Below are positions 1 to 9,274 of a DNA stretch of 64,000 bases, piece after piece. This stretch comes from Pseudorhodobacter sp. PARRP1 (GTDB lineage Bacteria; Pseudomonadota; Alphaproteobacteria; Rhodobacterales; Rhodobacteraceae): the NCBI GenBank assembly GCA_002256245.1, contig NKIU01000007.1, forward strand, positions 103,825-167,824, in the 5' to 3' direction. Position 1 is the first letter of the stretch. Every line of letters starts with the position of its first letter. Below the pieces are notes generated by a model. That model was given only the letters and a program-made list of their open reading frames with translations. It ran no database searches and had not been told where the DNA came from. Both the position numbers and the translations under genes were made by a program.

Positions 1-762
1 GATAGAGCGTTCCGGCGTGCCGATCTCGATGATCGACTTTTCTTGCAGCGTGGCGGTCGGGCAGGCCTGCACGCAAGCGCCACAGGAGACGCAATCGGAC
101 GACAAAGCGGTGTCGGTTTTGGCACCAAACGACACGCGGCTATCAAAGCCCCGGCCTTCGATGGTCAAAGCGAAGGTGCCCTGGACTTCCTCACAGGCCC
201 TAACACACCGGGAACAAACGATACATTTCTGCGGATCATAGCTGAAATACGGGTTGGAATCGTCGCGCGGAATGTAGTTCGGGTTGGCAATGCCAGAGGT
301 GTCTTTGGCTTTGAAATGGGTGTTGATCGCCTCATACCGCACGTCACGCAGGCCAACTGCGCCCGCCATATCCTGCAACTCACAATCGCCATTGGCCGAA
401 CAGGTCAAACAATCCAGCGGGTGATCCGAGATATAAAGCTCCATCACGCCCCGGCGCAACTGCTTCAGCTTGGCGTTTTGAGTGTGAACCTTCAGGCCGG
501 GGGCAACCGGGGTGGTGCAAGACGCCGGAGTGCCATTGCGGCCCTCGATTTCCACAAGGCACAGGCGGCACGACCCAAACGCGTCGATGCTGTCGGTGGC
601 GCAGAGTTTTGGCACCGAAATGCCGATTTCGGCGGCGGCGCGCATGATGCTGGTGCCTTCCGGCACGGTGATGTCAAAGCCGTCGATGGTCAATGTGACC
701 ATTTGTTTGCTTTTGGCGGCAGGGGTGCCGAAATCGCGGTCCGGGATGATGAAGTCTTTCAT
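1..762 (-). CDS. fdsA: NAD-dependent formate dehydrogenase alpha subunit, partial (N-terminal 254 codons)
   Basis: Molybdenum catalytic subunit of the soluble formate dehydrogenase that oxidises formate to CO2 with NAD+. Only the iron-sulfur N-terminus is in the window; the gene runs off the left edge. The translation starts MKDFIIPDRDFGTP and shows a [2Fe-2S] ferredoxin-like domain (CRLC), a His/Cys cluster motif HPLDCLTCSANGDC, then two [4Fe-4S] motifs CIVCSRCVRAC and CVSCGACVQACP, the order found in FdsA/NuoG-like proteins. The molybdopterin domain is expected beyond the edge. The ATG overlaps the fdsB stop as ATGA (759-762), implying translational coupling. No long correct-frame entry is obvious because the gene is truncated, so I read it directly from the reverse strand. 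Confidence 0.93.
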   Translation of the reverse strand, partial: MKDFIIPDRDFGTPAAKSKQMVTLTIDGFDITVPEGTSIMRAAAEIGISVPKLCATDSIDAFGSCRLCLVEIEGRNGTPASCTTPVAPGLKVHTQNAKLKQLRRGVMELYISDHPLDCLTCSANGDCELQDMAGAVGLRDVRYEAINTHFKAKDTSGIANPNYIPRDDSNPYFSYDPQKCIVCSRCVRACEEVQGTFALTIEGRGFDSRVSFGAKTDTALSSDCVSCGACVQACPTATLQEKSIIEIGTPERSI

Positions 763-2285
763 TCGGCGGCTTCCTTCATGGGGGCGAAATCATCGGGGAA
801 ATGGGTCAGCGCAGACATCACCGGGTAAGGCGTGAAGCCCCCCAAGGCGCAGAGCGAGCCGGACTTCATCGTGTTGCACAGATCGGTCAAAAGCGGTTTG
901 GCCGCGTCATCGCCGCGCGCGATACGGTCAAGCGTTTCAACACCGCGCACAGCACCAATCCGGCAGGGGGTGCATTTGCCACAGGATTCAATCGCGCAGA
1001 ATTCCATCGCAAAACGGGCTTGCTTCAGCATGTCGGCAGAGTCGTCAAACACCGTCAGGCCAGCGTGCCCGATCAGGCCATCCTTGCCCGCGAATTCTTC
1101 GTATCCGAACGGAGTGTCGAACAAGGCGCGGGGGAAATAAGCCCCCAAGGGGCCGCCGACCTGCACCGCTTTCACCGGGCGGCCAGAGGCGCTACCGCTC
1201 GCAATTTTATCAACAATTTCGCCAAGGGTCAGGCCAAAGGCGATCTCATACAACCCGCCATGTTTGACGTTTCCGGCGATCTGCAACGGGATGGTGCCGC
1301 GCGAACGGCCAAGGCCGAAGTTCTTGTAAAACTCGGCACCTTTCTCAAAAATCACCGGCACGGAGGCCAGCGAAATCACGTTGTTCACCACGGTCGGGCG
1401 GGCCATGAAACCCTGCAACGCGGGCAGCGGCGGCTTGGCGCGCACGACGCCGCGCTTGCCTTCAAGGCTATTCAGCAGGCTGGTTTCTTCGCCGCACACA
1501 TAGGCCCCGGCACCGACACGGATTTCGATGTTGAACGCGTGGGCAGAGCCCAGAACCGATGCCCCCAGCACACCTGCATCGGTGGCAATTTTCACCGCTT
1601 TCTGCATCACCTCAATCGCGATCGGGTATTCCGAACGGATATACACAAATCCCTTGGTGGCCCCGGTGGCAAGACCCGCAATCACCATGCCTTCAATCAG
1701 GGTGAAGGGGTCGCCTTCCATCAACATACGGTCGGCGAAGGTGGCGCTGTCGCCTTCATCGGCGTTGCAGACGATGTATTTGCGGTCGGCCACAGCTTCG
1801 GAAACCGTCTTCCACTTGATGCCCGTTGGAAAGCCTGCGCCGCCGCGACCACGCAGGCCGGAATTGGTGACTTCGGCGACAATCGCGGCCTTATCCATCC
1901 CCAGCGCCAGCGTCAGGCCAGCCAAACCGCCGTGGGCTTTGTAATCATCCAGCGACAGCGGGTCGATCACGCCAACACGCGCGAAGGTCAAGCGGGTCTG
2001 GGCCTTAAGCCACGGCAGATCTTCGGTTTTCCCCAAGGCTTTCGGATGCGCAGCCAGATCGCCGAACAGCGCGGGCACATCGGCCAGCGTCAGCGGGCCG
2101 AACGCCATGCGGCCTGCATCGGTGACCACTTCGGCCATCGGCTCCAGCCAGACCATGCCATGCGAGCCATTGCGAACAAGCGTCAGGTTTATACCGCGTG
2201 CTTTGGCTTGGAACAGCAGCGATTCCGCGATTTCATCGGCACCAAGGGCGACGGCGGCGCTATCAAGCGGCAGGTAGATCTTCAT
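759..2285 (-). CDS. fdsB: NAD-dependent formate dehydrogenase beta subunit
   Basis: NuoF-like diaphorase subunit (508 aa) that passes electrons from the Fe-S chain to FMN and NAD+. Visible motifs are the FMN-binding GRGGAGFPTG near residues 145-155, the NADH-site stretch GAGAYVCGEETSLL, and the [4Fe-4S] motif ESCGKCTPCRIG near the C-terminus. The N-terminal ~110 residues form the extra domain typical of FdsB compared with NuoF. The start overlaps the fdsG stop by 4 bases and its own stop overlaps the fdsA start, so fdsG-fdsB-fdsA is one translationally coupled operon. Length fits the family (about 500 aa). Confidence 0.95.
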   Translation of the reverse strand: MKIYLPLDSAAVALGADEIAESLLFQAKARGINLTLVRNGSHGMVWLEPMAEVVTDAGRMAFGPLTLADVPALFGDLAAHPKALGKTEDLPWLKAQTRLTFARVGVIDPLSLDDYKAHGGLAGLTLALGMDKAAIVAEVTNSGLRGRGGAGFPTGIKWKTVSEAVADRKYIVCNADEGDSATFADRMLMEGDPFTLIEGMVIAGLATGATKGFVYIRSEYPIAIEVMQKAVKIATDAGVLGASVLGSAHAFNIEIRVGAGAYVCGEETSLLNSLEGKRGVVRAKPPLPALQGFMARPTVVNNVISLASVPVIFEKGAEFYKNFGLGRSRGTIPLQIAGNVKHGGLYEIAFGLTLGEIVDKIASGSASGRPVKAVQVGGPLGAYFPRALFDTPFGYEEFAGKDGLIGHAGLTVFDDSADMLKQARFAMEFCAIESCGKCTPCRIGAVRGVETLDRIARGDDAAKPLLTDLCNTMKSGSLCALGGFTPYPVMSALTHFPDDFAPMKEAAE

Positions 2286-2749
2286 TTCAGACCCCCGATG
2301 ATCGCATCAATCCGGGCTTCATCCACCCGGCCCACCAGCTTGCCATTGATCATCGCAGCGGGGCCGCAGGCACACAGGCCAAGGCAGAAAATCGGTTCCA
2401 GCGTCACGCGGCCATCTTTGGTGGTTTCGTGCCATTCGATGCCCAACGCCTTTTGCGCATGGGCGGCAACGCGATCGGCCCCCATCGACTGACAGCTTTC
2501 GGCACGGCACAGCTTCAGCACATGATCGCCCGCCGGATGTTCGCGGAAATCGTGGTAAAACGTCATCACGCCATGCACTTCGGCCTTTGACAGGTTGAGG
2601 TTCTGCGCGATCACTGGCAAAGCCGCCTGCGGCACATAGCCAAACTCTGCTTGAATGGCGTGCAGGATCGGCAGCAGCGATCCTTCCATGCCTTTGTGGG
2701 CGCTGAGGATTTCCCCAACCCGAGCAGTGACATCGACGGAATCAAGCAT
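2282..2749 (-). CDS. fdsG: NAD-dependent formate dehydrogenase gamma subunit
   Basis: NuoE-like subunit (155 aa) carrying a [2Fe-2S] cluster. The four cysteines are visible as CRAESC and CLGLCACG, the C-x4-C plus C-x3-C spacing of thioredoxin-like ferredoxins. First gene of the fdsGBA operon; a purine-rich AAAGGG precedes the ATG by about 6 bases. The upstream 86 bp holds two inverted repeats that could bind the neighbouring LysR regulator. Downstream fdsC/fdsD-type maturation genes would lie outside the window. Confidence 0.94.
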   Translation of the reverse strand: MLDSVDVTARVGEILSAHKGMEGSLLPILHAIQAEFGYVPQAALPVIAQNLNLSKAEVHGVMTFYHDFREHPAGDHVLKLCRAESCQSMGADRVAAHAQKALGIEWHETTKDGRVTLEPIFCLGLCACGPAAMINGKLVGRVDEARIDAIIGGLK

Positions 2750-2788
2750 ATGGCGGCCCTTTGGTAGCTTACCGCTGTGATACGCCGA

Positions 2789-2804
2789 TTGATAGTGAAA
2801 TCAA
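2789..2804. promoter_or_regulatory. inverted repeat upstream of fdsG
   Basis: TTGAT-N6-ATCAA perfect dyad in the 86-bp gap between the LysR gene and fdsG, about 40 bp upstream of the fdsG start. It resembles an FNR half-site pair but the spacer is 6, not 4. Reading toward fdsG, TTGATT followed after 16 bases by TATCAC could be a weak -35/-10 pair. Inference only. Confidence 0.35.
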
Positions 2805-2824
2805 TATGGATATACCGTCATTCA

Positions 2825-2839
2825 ATAGGGAAAACCTAT
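2825..2839. promoter_or_regulatory. candidate LysR-type operator (ATAG-N7-CTAT)
   Basis: ATAGGGAAAACCTAT is a 5+5 bp dyad with a T-N11-A-compatible layout. It fits the ATAG-N7-CTAT pattern used by OxyR-like LysR proteins. It overlaps the stop codon of the LysR gene and lies about 75-90 bp upstream of fdsG, a usual activator distance. A further ATAG half-site occurs at 2792-2795. Confidence 0.4.
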
Positions 2840-3726
2840 CGACGCAGGCGCACGGCCAATTTCGCGGCCTCGTCCATCAGCGCCTGTAACACCGGCGTTT
2901 GCGGATCGCGTTTGGCGGTGATCAGGCCGACCAGATGCTCGGCCTCGGGTTCGACAATCGGGATCGCTTTCAGCCCCTGACCGGCAAACATCTCGGCCAG
3001 TTTCATCGGCACGACGCTTGCCCAATGCCCCGATTTCACATGCGCAACCAAGGCGATGCTGGAATTCGACTCTACCGTTGGCGCAACCCGCACACCAACT
3101 TCGGCCAGATGTTGATTGACGATGCGGCGGTTTTGCATGTCGGCCGTAAGCAGGCACAAAGGCTCTTGAACCAGATCGCTCCACGTCACTTGCGCCCGGT
3201 TTGCCAAGGGTGAGGCCGGCGCGCACAGATAGCGATAGAACTCGGTGTAAAGGGCGGTTTGGGCGACTCGGCCCAGCGGTTCATTGTCCAGATAGGTGAT
3301 GCCGGCATCCAGTTCGAGACTTTCGATGCCGGCAAGGATTTCGGCAGAGGTGCGCGACAGAAGCGTCACCCGCATGTTGGGGTGGCGCGCGGTGAAAGGC
3401 GCAGTCAGATCGGCGACCATTGGCAAGGCGGTCGGGATCACGCCGATGCGCAGGTTGCCCGAAAGGCCAGAGTGGACGGTGCGCATTTCATCGCGCAGCG
3501 CCCGCATGTCGCCGACAATCCGCCGCGCCCAGTCCAGCACGCGCTGGCCTTCCGGGGTCAGGCCTTGAAAACGGCTGCCGCGAAATACCAGTTGCACGCC
3601 AAGCTGATCTTCCAACTGACGAATGGCCGACGAAAGGCTGGGCTGCGTCACCCGGCACACCTCTGCGGCGCGGCCAAAATGCCGCTCGTTGGCAAGCGCT
3701 ATGAACATTTCCAGCTTGTCTATCAT
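2836..3726 (-). CDS. LysR-family transcriptional regulator
   Basis: 296-aa LysR-type regulator. Residues 1-60 contain the winged HTH (AAEVCRVTQPSLSSAIRQLE) and about 90-290 the periplasmic-binding-like effector domain. I placed the start at the ATG of MIDKLEMF; the reading frame stays open upstream to 4419 but that extension has no homology-like character and runs across a gene on the other strand. It sits directly upstream of fdsGBA in the same orientation, so it is the likely activator of formate dehydrogenase, with formate or redox state as possible signals (inference). Its 3' end contains a dyad that may be its own target. Confidence 0.9.
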   Translation of the reverse strand: MIDKLEMFIALANERHFGRAAEVCRVTQPSLSSAIRQLEDQLGVQLVFRGSRFQGLTPEGQRVLDWARRIVGDMRALRDEMRTVHSGLSGNLRIGVIPTALPMVADLTAPFTARHPNMRVTLLSRTSAEILAGIESLELDAGITYLDNEPLGRVAQTALYTEFYRYLCAPASPLANRAQVTWSDLVQEPLCLLTADMQNRRIVNQHLAEVGVRVAPTVESNSSIALVAHVKSGHWASVVPMKLAEMFAGQGLKAIPIVEPEAEHLVGLITAKRDPQTPVLQALMDEAAKLAVRLRR

Positions 3727-3786
3727 CGGGGCAGGGTGGCGGGGATTGCCCTTGTTCGCAAGGGGCCAAGGGCTTAGCTTTGCGGC

Positions 3787-4575
3787 ATGATGAAATTTAT
3801 CCCCTTTGTGAAGAAATCCCCCGTTGTGCCAGTGATCCGGCTGGCGGGCACGATTGGCGGTGGGCGCAGTGCGCTGAGCGATGCCGGATTGGAAGCGATC
3901 ATCGAAAAGGCGTTCCGGATGAAGCCTGCGGCGGTGGCGCTGGTGGTGAACTCTCCGGGTGGATCGCCTGTGCAATCCAGCCTGATCGCGGCGCGGGTGC
4001 GGCGGTTGGCCGATGAGAAATCCATTCCGGTTCACGCCTTTGTCGAGGATGTCGCGGCCAGCGGGGGGTATTGGTTGGCCTGTGCGGCGGATCAGATATG
4101 GGTCGATGCCAGTTCTATCGTTGGGTCCATCGGGGTGATTTTCGCCAGTTTCGGTTTCCCCGAACTGATGGCCAAGCAAGGGGTCGAGCGTCGCATCGTC
4201 GCGATGGGTAAGCAAAAAAGCCTTGCCGACCCGTTCCTGCCGCAAAAGCCGGAAGACGTAGAGCGTTTGAAGGCCCTGCAAGCCCCGATCCATGAGGCGT
4301 TTATCGCCCATGTCAAAGCCCGGCGCGGGTCGCGTCTGGCTGAGGCTGATCTGTTCAACGCTGACATCTGGGTTGGCCAAGCCTCGGTTGATCTGGGTCT
4401 GACTGATGGGGTCGCGCATCTGGTGCCAAAGCTGAAATCTCTATACGGCGACAAGGTAAAGCTTGTGCCGTTGGGCCAAAAACGCGGGCTGCTCAGCCGG
4501 TTTGGCCTGAACATGGCCGAGGACGCCTTGGCATCAGTTGAAGAACGCGCGCTTTGGGCGCGTTACGGGTTGTAA
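3787..4575 (+). CDS. S49 family serine peptidase (SppA/SohB-like)
   Basis: 262-aa signal-peptide-peptidase-type protease. The family nucleophile is Ser92 in ASGGYW and the general-base lysine is Lys144 (MGKQK), 52 residues later, the spacing seen in single-domain SppA proteins. NSPGGS at 55-60 is the oxyanion/substrate strand. No N-terminal transmembrane anchor is evident, unlike classical SppA, so it may be cytoplasmic or peripheral. Divergent from the LysR gene with a 60-bp gap; followed after one base by a small membrane protein gene, so the two are probably cotranscribed. Confidence 0.9.
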   Translation: MMKFIPFVKKSPVVPVIRLAGTIGGGRSALSDAGLEAIIEKAFRMKPAAVALVVNSPGGSPVQSSLIAARVRRLADEKSIPVHAFVEDVAASGGYWLACAADQIWVDASSIVGSIGVIFASFGFPELMAKQGVERRIVAMGKQKSLADPFLPQKPEDVERLKALQAPIHEAFIAHVKARRGSRLAEADLFNADIWVGQASVDLGLTDGVAHLVPKLKSLYGDKVKLVPLGQKRGLLSRFGLNMAEDALASVEERALWARYGL

Positions 4576-4576
4576 A

Positions 4577-4762
4577 ATGATCAAAGCCGTCTTGGTTTTT
4601 CTGCTGGTGATGTTGGCGATTGGCATGGTTGGCAACGCCTTGTTTCCGGGATCTTTGGGGCGATCGGTAAAAAAACGCCTTGGATTGGCCGGACCGGCTA
4701 CCTGCAAGCGGTGCGGGCGCTATGTGATCGGGTCCAAAGGGTGCGATTGCAAAAAGGGCTGA
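4577..4762 (+). CDS. small membrane protein with C-terminal zinc-ribbon-like cysteines
   Basis: 61-aa protein starting MIKAVLVFLLVM. One hydrophobic segment (about residues 2-20) is followed by a basic linker and a CKRCGRY...GCDCKKG tail, i.e. CxxC plus CxC, consistent with a small metal-binding knuckle. I chose this ATG, one base after the peptidase stop, over an upstream in-frame start that would overlap the peptidase by 38 bases. Function unknown; the tight linkage on both sides suggests cotranscription with the S49 peptidase and the downstream reductase. Confidence 0.7.
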   Translation: MIKAVLVFLLVMLAIGMVGNALFPGSLGRSVKKRLGLAGPATCKRCGRYVIGSKGCDCKKG

Positions 4763-4764
4763 AC

Positions 4765-5541
4765 ATGCGGGCATTGGTCACGGGGGCGGGCAAGCGGCTG
4801 GGGCGCGAGATGGCGCTGTATCTGGCGCGTCGTGGCTATGATGTCGCCGTGCACTACGCCGCCTCGCGCAAAGAGGCCGAGACGGTGGTGAAAGAGATTA
4901 CCGCGATGGGGCGCAAGGCGGTCGCCCTACGTGCCGATCTGCTGATCGAAAGCCAGGTGGACAAGCTGGTGCCGATGGCGGTGCAGGGTTTGGGCGGTGC
5001 GCTGACGGTCCTCGTCAACAATGCGTCGATCTTTGAGCATGACACGGTGGCGACCGCGACGCGCAACAGCTGGGACCGCCATATCGAAAGCAACCTGCGC
5101 GCACCCTTTGTGCTGACGCAGGCCTTTGCCGCACAGGTGCCTGCGCCTCGGCTCGATGATCATGGCGAGCCGGTTGCCAGCGGCATGGTGCTGAACATGA
5201 TCGACCAGCGCGTGCTGAAGCTGACGCCCGAGTTCATGTCCTACACCTTGGCCAAGATGGGGCTTTGGGCGCTGACGCGGACCGCGGCGCAGGGATTGGC
5301 GCCGCGCGTGCGGGTGAACGCCATCGGCCCGGGGCCGACGCTGCAAGGCGCGCGCCAAAGCGATGAAAGCTTTGAAACCCAGCGCGGCGCGACCATTCTG
5401 CAACGTGGTGCCAATCCTGCCGACATCACCGCCGCGCTTGGGTTTTTCCTCGATTCTCCGGCGGTCACAGGTCAAATGATCTGCGTGGATGGCGGTCAGC
5501 ATCTGGGCTGGAAAACCCCCGATGTGATGGATTTCGACTAG
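4765..5541 (+). CDS. SDR oxidoreductase, FolM/pteridine-reductase-like
   Basis: 258-aa short-chain dehydrogenase. The cofactor motif reads TGAGKRLG, i.e. TGx3RxG with Arg, which is the hallmark of pteridine reductase/dihydromonapterin reductase (FolM) rather than the general TGx3GxG. VNNASIFE and catalytic Tyr160-x3-Lys164 (YTLAK) are also present. NADPH-dependent reduction of dihydropterins is therefore the best guess; substrate is inferred. Start is the ATG two bases after the preceding stop. Confidence 0.82.
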   Translation: MRALVTGAGKRLGREMALYLARRGYDVAVHYAASRKEAETVVKEITAMGRKAVALRADLLIESQVDKLVPMAVQGLGGALTVLVNNASIFEHDTVATATRNSWDRHIESNLRAPFVLTQAFAAQVPAPRLDDHGEPVASGMVLNMIDQRVLKLTPEFMSYTLAKMGLWALTRTAAQGLAPRVRVNAIGPGPTLQGARQSDESFETQRGATILQRGANPADITAALGFFLDSPAVTGQMICVDGGQHLGWKTPDVMDFD

Positions 5542-5851
5542 GCGGAATCCAGCCTCTCGCAAAAGTTGTCCACTTTTCGTAATTGCTTCACAGATGCGTT
5601 ACAAAAAGTTGTGACTTATCAGGGATTTGCCAGATGTTAAGAAATGTTTCGTTATATATCAATGACTTAATATTTCGCCCAAAAAATAGGCAATTCAACG
5701 AACGGGGCCAAAAACAAGGGAAATTTCCGCAATCTGAAATCTTCTCCGCAAGGTTATCCACAGAATGCGGGGATAGCTTTGCTCTTGTCGGCGGTCCGAT
5801 ATCATTGCAGCTACAACAGAGAATCGACGAATCCCGAAGGTGTGTTTGCGC
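5542..5851. other. AT-rich intergenic region with a DnaA box
   Basis: About 310 bp without a gene, clearly more AT-rich than its surroundings. It holds an exact DnaA-box consensus TTATCCACA at 5754-5762, a near match TTGTCCACT at 5566-5574, and a 6-bp inverted repeat (AAAAGT-N5-ACTTTT, 5561-5577) just after the reductase. The promoter of uvrC must lie here. No RNA gene recognised. Confidence 0.5.
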
Positions 5852-7708
5852 ATGAGCGATGGCGGTCTGACTGGGCATGATCTGATCCAGGATTATCTGA
5901 AAACTCTGGATGGCAGCCCGGGGGTTTACCGGATGCTGAACGCAGCGTCCGAAGTGCTTTACGTTGGCAAAGCGCGCAATTTGCGTGCGCGGGTGTCGAA
6001 TTATGCCCGGCCCTCGGGTCATTCCGGGCGCATCGCGCGGATGATTTCGGAAACCGTGTCGATGATGTTTCTAACTACACGGACGGAAACCGAAGCACTG
6101 CTGCTCGAGCAGAACCTGATCAAGCAGTTGAAACCGCGCTACAACGTGCTGTTGCGCGATGACAAATCGTTCCCGAACATTTTGATCAGCACCGAACATC
6201 CGTTTCCGCAGTTGAAAAAGCATCGCGGCAAGCGCAGCGAGAAGGGCAGCTATTTTGGCCCCTTCGCCAGCGCGGGCGCGGTCAATCGCACGCTGAACCA
6301 GTTGCAGAAGGTGTTTTTGCTGCGCAACTGCTCGGATTCGATGTTCGACAGCCGCACGCGGCCCTGTTTGCAATATCAGATCAAACGCTGCGCCGCACCC
6401 TGCACTGGCAAGATTGATCGAGCGGGTTATGCCACGCTGGTGGCCGATGCAGAACGTTTCTTGCAGGGCAAGACCACGACGGTTCAGTCCAATCTGGCCG
6501 CCGAGATGAACATTGCCTCGGAAGCTATGGAGTTTGAGAGGGCAGCGGCGCTGCGCGATCGGATCAAAGCGCTGACACAGGTGCAGCAAAGCCAGGGCAT
6601 CAATCCGGCAGGGGTGGCCGAGGCGGATGTGGTGGCGCTTTATCTGGAAAATGGGCAAGCCTGCGTGCAGGTTTTCTTCATCCGCGCCAATCAAAGCTGG
6701 GGCAACCGCGATTTCTACCCGCGCACGGGTGCTGGCGCGGATGAGGCCGAAATTCTGGAAGCCTTCCTTGCTCAGTTCTATGACGACAAGGAACCGCCGC
6801 GCCTTATTCTGCTGTCGCATGGCGTCGAGAACGAGGATCTGCTCGTTGACCTGCTTTCCGAACGGGCGGGGCGCAAGGTGGAACTCGCGGTGCCGCAGCG
6901 TGGTGAAAAGGCCGAGTTGGTTGAAAACGCCACCCGCAATGCGCGCGAAAGTCTGGCCCGCAAGATGTCGGAAAGCTCGACCCAGAACAAGTTGCTGGCG
7001 GGTCTGGCCGAGGCATTTGATCTTGACGCGCCGCCGACCCGGATTGAGGTTTACGACAACGCCCATATCCAAGGCAGCGATGCCGTGGGGGGCATGATTG
7101 TGGCCGGGGCAGATGGGTTCCTGAAGTCGCAGTATCGCAAATTCAACATCAAGTCTGATGCGGGCAAGAACTCTGACGACTTTGGCATGATGCGCGAGGT
7201 GATGACGCGGCGGTTTGAACGGCTTTTGAAAGAAGATCCCGAACGGACATCTGGCGCTTGGCCTGATCTGTTGCTGATCGACGGTGGCGCGGGGCAGGTA
7301 TCGGCCGTGGCGGGAATATTGGCCGAGCTTGGCGTCGATGATATTGCCATGGTCGGGGTCGCAAAGGGGATCGACCGCGACGCGGGCAAGGAAGAGTTTT
7401 ACCGCACGGGCATGCCGGTGATGGCGTTGCAGCGCAACGACCCGGTGCTCTATTTCATCCAGCGGCTGCGCGACGAGGCGCACCGATGGGCGAACGGCGC
7501 GCATCGGGCCAAACGGGCCAAACAGGTCTCGATCACGCCACTCGACGATATTCCGGGTGTCGGTGCGATGCGCAAACGCGCGCTGCTTGCGCATTTCGGC
7601 TCGGCCAAGGCGGTGTCGCGGGCAGGAATCTCCGATCTGATGGCGGTGCCTGGGGTGTCCGAAGCGATGGCGCGCACGATCAGCGACTTTTTCAGCGCGC
7701 GGGGATAG
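5852..7708 (+). CDS. uvrC: UvrABC system protein C (excinuclease)
   Basis: 618-aa nuclease subunit of nucleotide excision repair that makes both incisions around UvrB-marked lesions. Domains in order: GIY-YIG nuclease (GVYRML...[14 protein letters not shown], residues ~20-100), cysteine-rich region ([15 protein letters not shown]), UVR motif (~205-240), RNase H-like nuclease domain ([15 protein letters not shown]) and C-terminal tandem helix-hairpin-helix ([17 protein letters not shown]). I prefer the ATG of MSDGG with GAAGG 11 bases upstream; a GTG four codons earlier is possible. Confidence 0.97.
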   Translation: MSDGGLTGHDLIQDYLKTLDGSPGVYRMLNAASEVLYVGKARNLRARVSNYARPSGHSGRIARMISETVSMMFLTTRTETEALLLEQNLIKQLKPRYNVLLRDDKSFPNILISTEHPFPQLKKHRGKRSEKGSYFGPFASAGAVNRTLNQLQKVFLLRNCSDSMFDSRTRPCLQYQIKRCAAPCTGKIDRAGYATLVADAERFLQGKTTTVQSNLAAEMNIASEAMEFERAAALRDRIKALTQVQQSQGINPAGVAEADVVALYLENGQACVQVFFIRANQSWGNRDFYPRTGAGADEAEILEAFLAQFYDDKEPPRLILLSHGVENEDLLVDLLSERAGRKVELAVPQRGEKAELVENATRNARESLARKMSESSTQNKLLAGLAEAFDLDAPPTRIEVYDNAHIQGSDAVGGMIVAGADGFLKSQYRKFNIKSDAGKNSDDFGMMREVMTRRFERLLKEDPERTSGAWPDLLLIDGGAGQVSAVAGILAELGVDDIAMVGVAKGIDRDAGKEEFYRTGMPVMALQRNDPVLYFIQRLRDEAHRWANGAHRAKRAKQVSITPLDDIPGVGAMRKRALLAHFGSAKAVSRAGISDLMAVPGVSEAMARTISDFFSARG

Positions 7709-7919
7709 CGGCTGGCGTGAGTGGATTTGGCAGCCCGAGAAGGCCGCGCGGTTTTCTGGGGGCGGTTTGCGATGGTGCAGCCTTTGGGGATGCGGCATGG
7801 GCTTTCAAGGTGTCGCGACGTGCATTCCTGCACAGGCGGTAGGGCAGAAACAGCCGTTGTATTGGCGGTGGAATTGGCCAAACTGTTGAGTTCAGATTTC
7901 TGTCAAAGGACGTGAAACG

Positions 7920-9002
7920 ATGACTGCTTCGATTTTTGAGCCGACTCAGATGGGATCGCACAAGCTGCAAAACCGCGTGGTGATGAACCCGATGACCCGC
8001 TGTCGTGCAGATGCCGACGCGGTGCCGACGCCGATCATGGCGCAGTATTATGGCCAGCGCGGCACGGCGGGTCTGATTGTCACCGAAGGCACCGCCCCCA
8101 GCCCGAACGGGCGCGGCTATGCCCGCACGCCGGGGCTGTGGAGCGATGCGCAAGTGGCGGCATGGAAGCCGGTGACGGCTGCCGCCCAAGCCAAGGGCGC
8201 TGTGATTTTTGCACAGATCATGCACACCGGGCGGGTCAGCCATCCGGGCAACATGCCTGCGGGCGCCAAGATGGTGGCGCCTTCGGCGATTGCTTTGGCA
8301 GGGCAGATGTATACTGACGCGGAAGGTATGCAGGATTATCCCGTGCCGCAGGAAATGACCGAGGCTGACATTCAGCAGGCCAAGGCCGAATTCGTAACCG
8401 CGGCCAAGAACGCGATTGCGGCGGGCTTTGACGGGGTCGAGTTGCACGCGGCCAACGGCTATCTGCTGGAGCAGTTCCTGTCGCCTGACACCAACAAGCG
8501 CAGCGATGGCTGGGGCGGCTCGGTCGCCAAGCGGTCGCGGTTCCTGCTGGAGGTTGCGCAAGAGGTCGTGGCGGCGATTGGGGGCGACAAGGTTGGCATC
8601 CGGATCTCTCCCTATGGCACCGCATCGGGGATGGCGGCTTATCCTGAGGTGGACGAGACGTATCTGGCGCTGATGGCTGCGCTGGACAAGATCGGGTTGG
8701 TTTATGTGCATCTGGTCGATCATGCCGGGATGGGCAATCCGGCGATCCCGGCCGAGTTCCAGGCGAAACTGCGGGCCGCTTGGCCGCGCACGTTCATTCT
8801 GGGCGGCAGTCTGGATGCGGCTTCGGGGCAGGCGGCGGTGGACGGTGGTGCGGCTGATCTCGTCGGGTATGGCCGGGCATTCATTGCCAACCCTGATCTG
8901 GTCGCGCGGATGCAGGCCGGGGCGGAATTGAACGCGCCGGATTTTGCGACCTTCTACACGCCGGGTGAAAAAGGCTACACCGACTATCCCAGCATGGGGT
9001 GA
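7920..9002 (+). CDS. Old Yellow Enzyme family alkene reductase
   Basis: 360-aa FMN-dependent ene-reductase (NemA/xenobiotic reductase-like). Family features: N-terminal LQNRVVMNPMTRCRA with the conserved MxPMTR turn, IMHTGRVSHP, GFDGVELHAANGYLLEQFLSP with the substrate-binding His/Asn pair, and C-terminal VGYGRAFIANPDL for phosphate binding. NAD(P)H reduces activated C=C bonds of enones or nitro compounds. An NADPH azoreductase follows on the same strand, separated by a terminator, so they look like independently transcribed electrophile-detoxification genes. Confidence 0.93.
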   Translation: MTASIFEPTQMGSHKLQNRVVMNPMTRCRADADAVPTPIMAQYYGQRGTAGLIVTEGTAPSPNGRGYARTPGLWSDAQVAAWKPVTAAAQAKGAVIFAQIMHTGRVSHPGNMPAGAKMVAPSAIALAGQMYTDAEGMQDYPVPQEMTEADIQQAKAEFVTAAKNAIAAGFDGVELHAANGYLLEQFLSPDTNKRSDGWGGSVAKRSRFLLEVAQEVVAAIGGDKVGIRISPYGTASGMAAYPEVDETYLALMAALDKIGLVYVHLVDHAGMGNPAIPAEFQAKLRAAWPRTFILGGSLDAASGQAAVDGGAADLVGYGRAFIANPDLVARMQAGAELNAPDFATFYTPGEKGYTDYPSMG

Positions 9003-9021
9003 TCGGCCCGAGATAAGGTGG

Positions 9022-9049
9022 AAAAAGCCGCGCTTTTGCGCGGCTTTTT
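9022..9049 (+). terminator. rho-independent terminator after the alkene reductase
   Basis: AAAAAGCCGCGC-ttttg-GCGGCTTTTT type hairpin: GC-rich stem flanked by A and T runs, 20 bp after the reductase stop. A-run on the 5' side means it could also work in reverse. Confidence 0.88.
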
Positions 9050-9274
9050 GCATGGTCCCAACTCGGGACCTTTTTGAGGCTTTTGATATCAAAGGCTTAC
9101 GAGGCCGACTTTAGACTTTATTAACAGATTGGCAGAATCGGCACGATTTCGCGGCCATTGTATTTATGTGCACAAATGCGCAACAGCGGTGCGATTCCTT
9201 TAATTGCGCAGAGAGGCGAAAGGGCGCATCTAAAGGGCATAGAATTCCTCCTCATCCTGATAGGGACCCTGAAA

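Noticed and set aside
2789..2804. FNR/FnrL site upstream of fdsG
   Set aside because: TTGAT...ATCAA has a 6-base spacer; FNR-type boxes need 4.
2836..4419. 527-codon reading of the LysR gene
   Set aside because: The extra 231 codons upstream of MIDKLEMF run antisense through the S49 peptidase and look nothing like a LysR protein.
5542..5851. Chromosomal replication origin
   Set aside because: Only one exact and one near DnaA box; no cluster of boxes, no typical neighbour genes such as dnaA, hemE or parAB.
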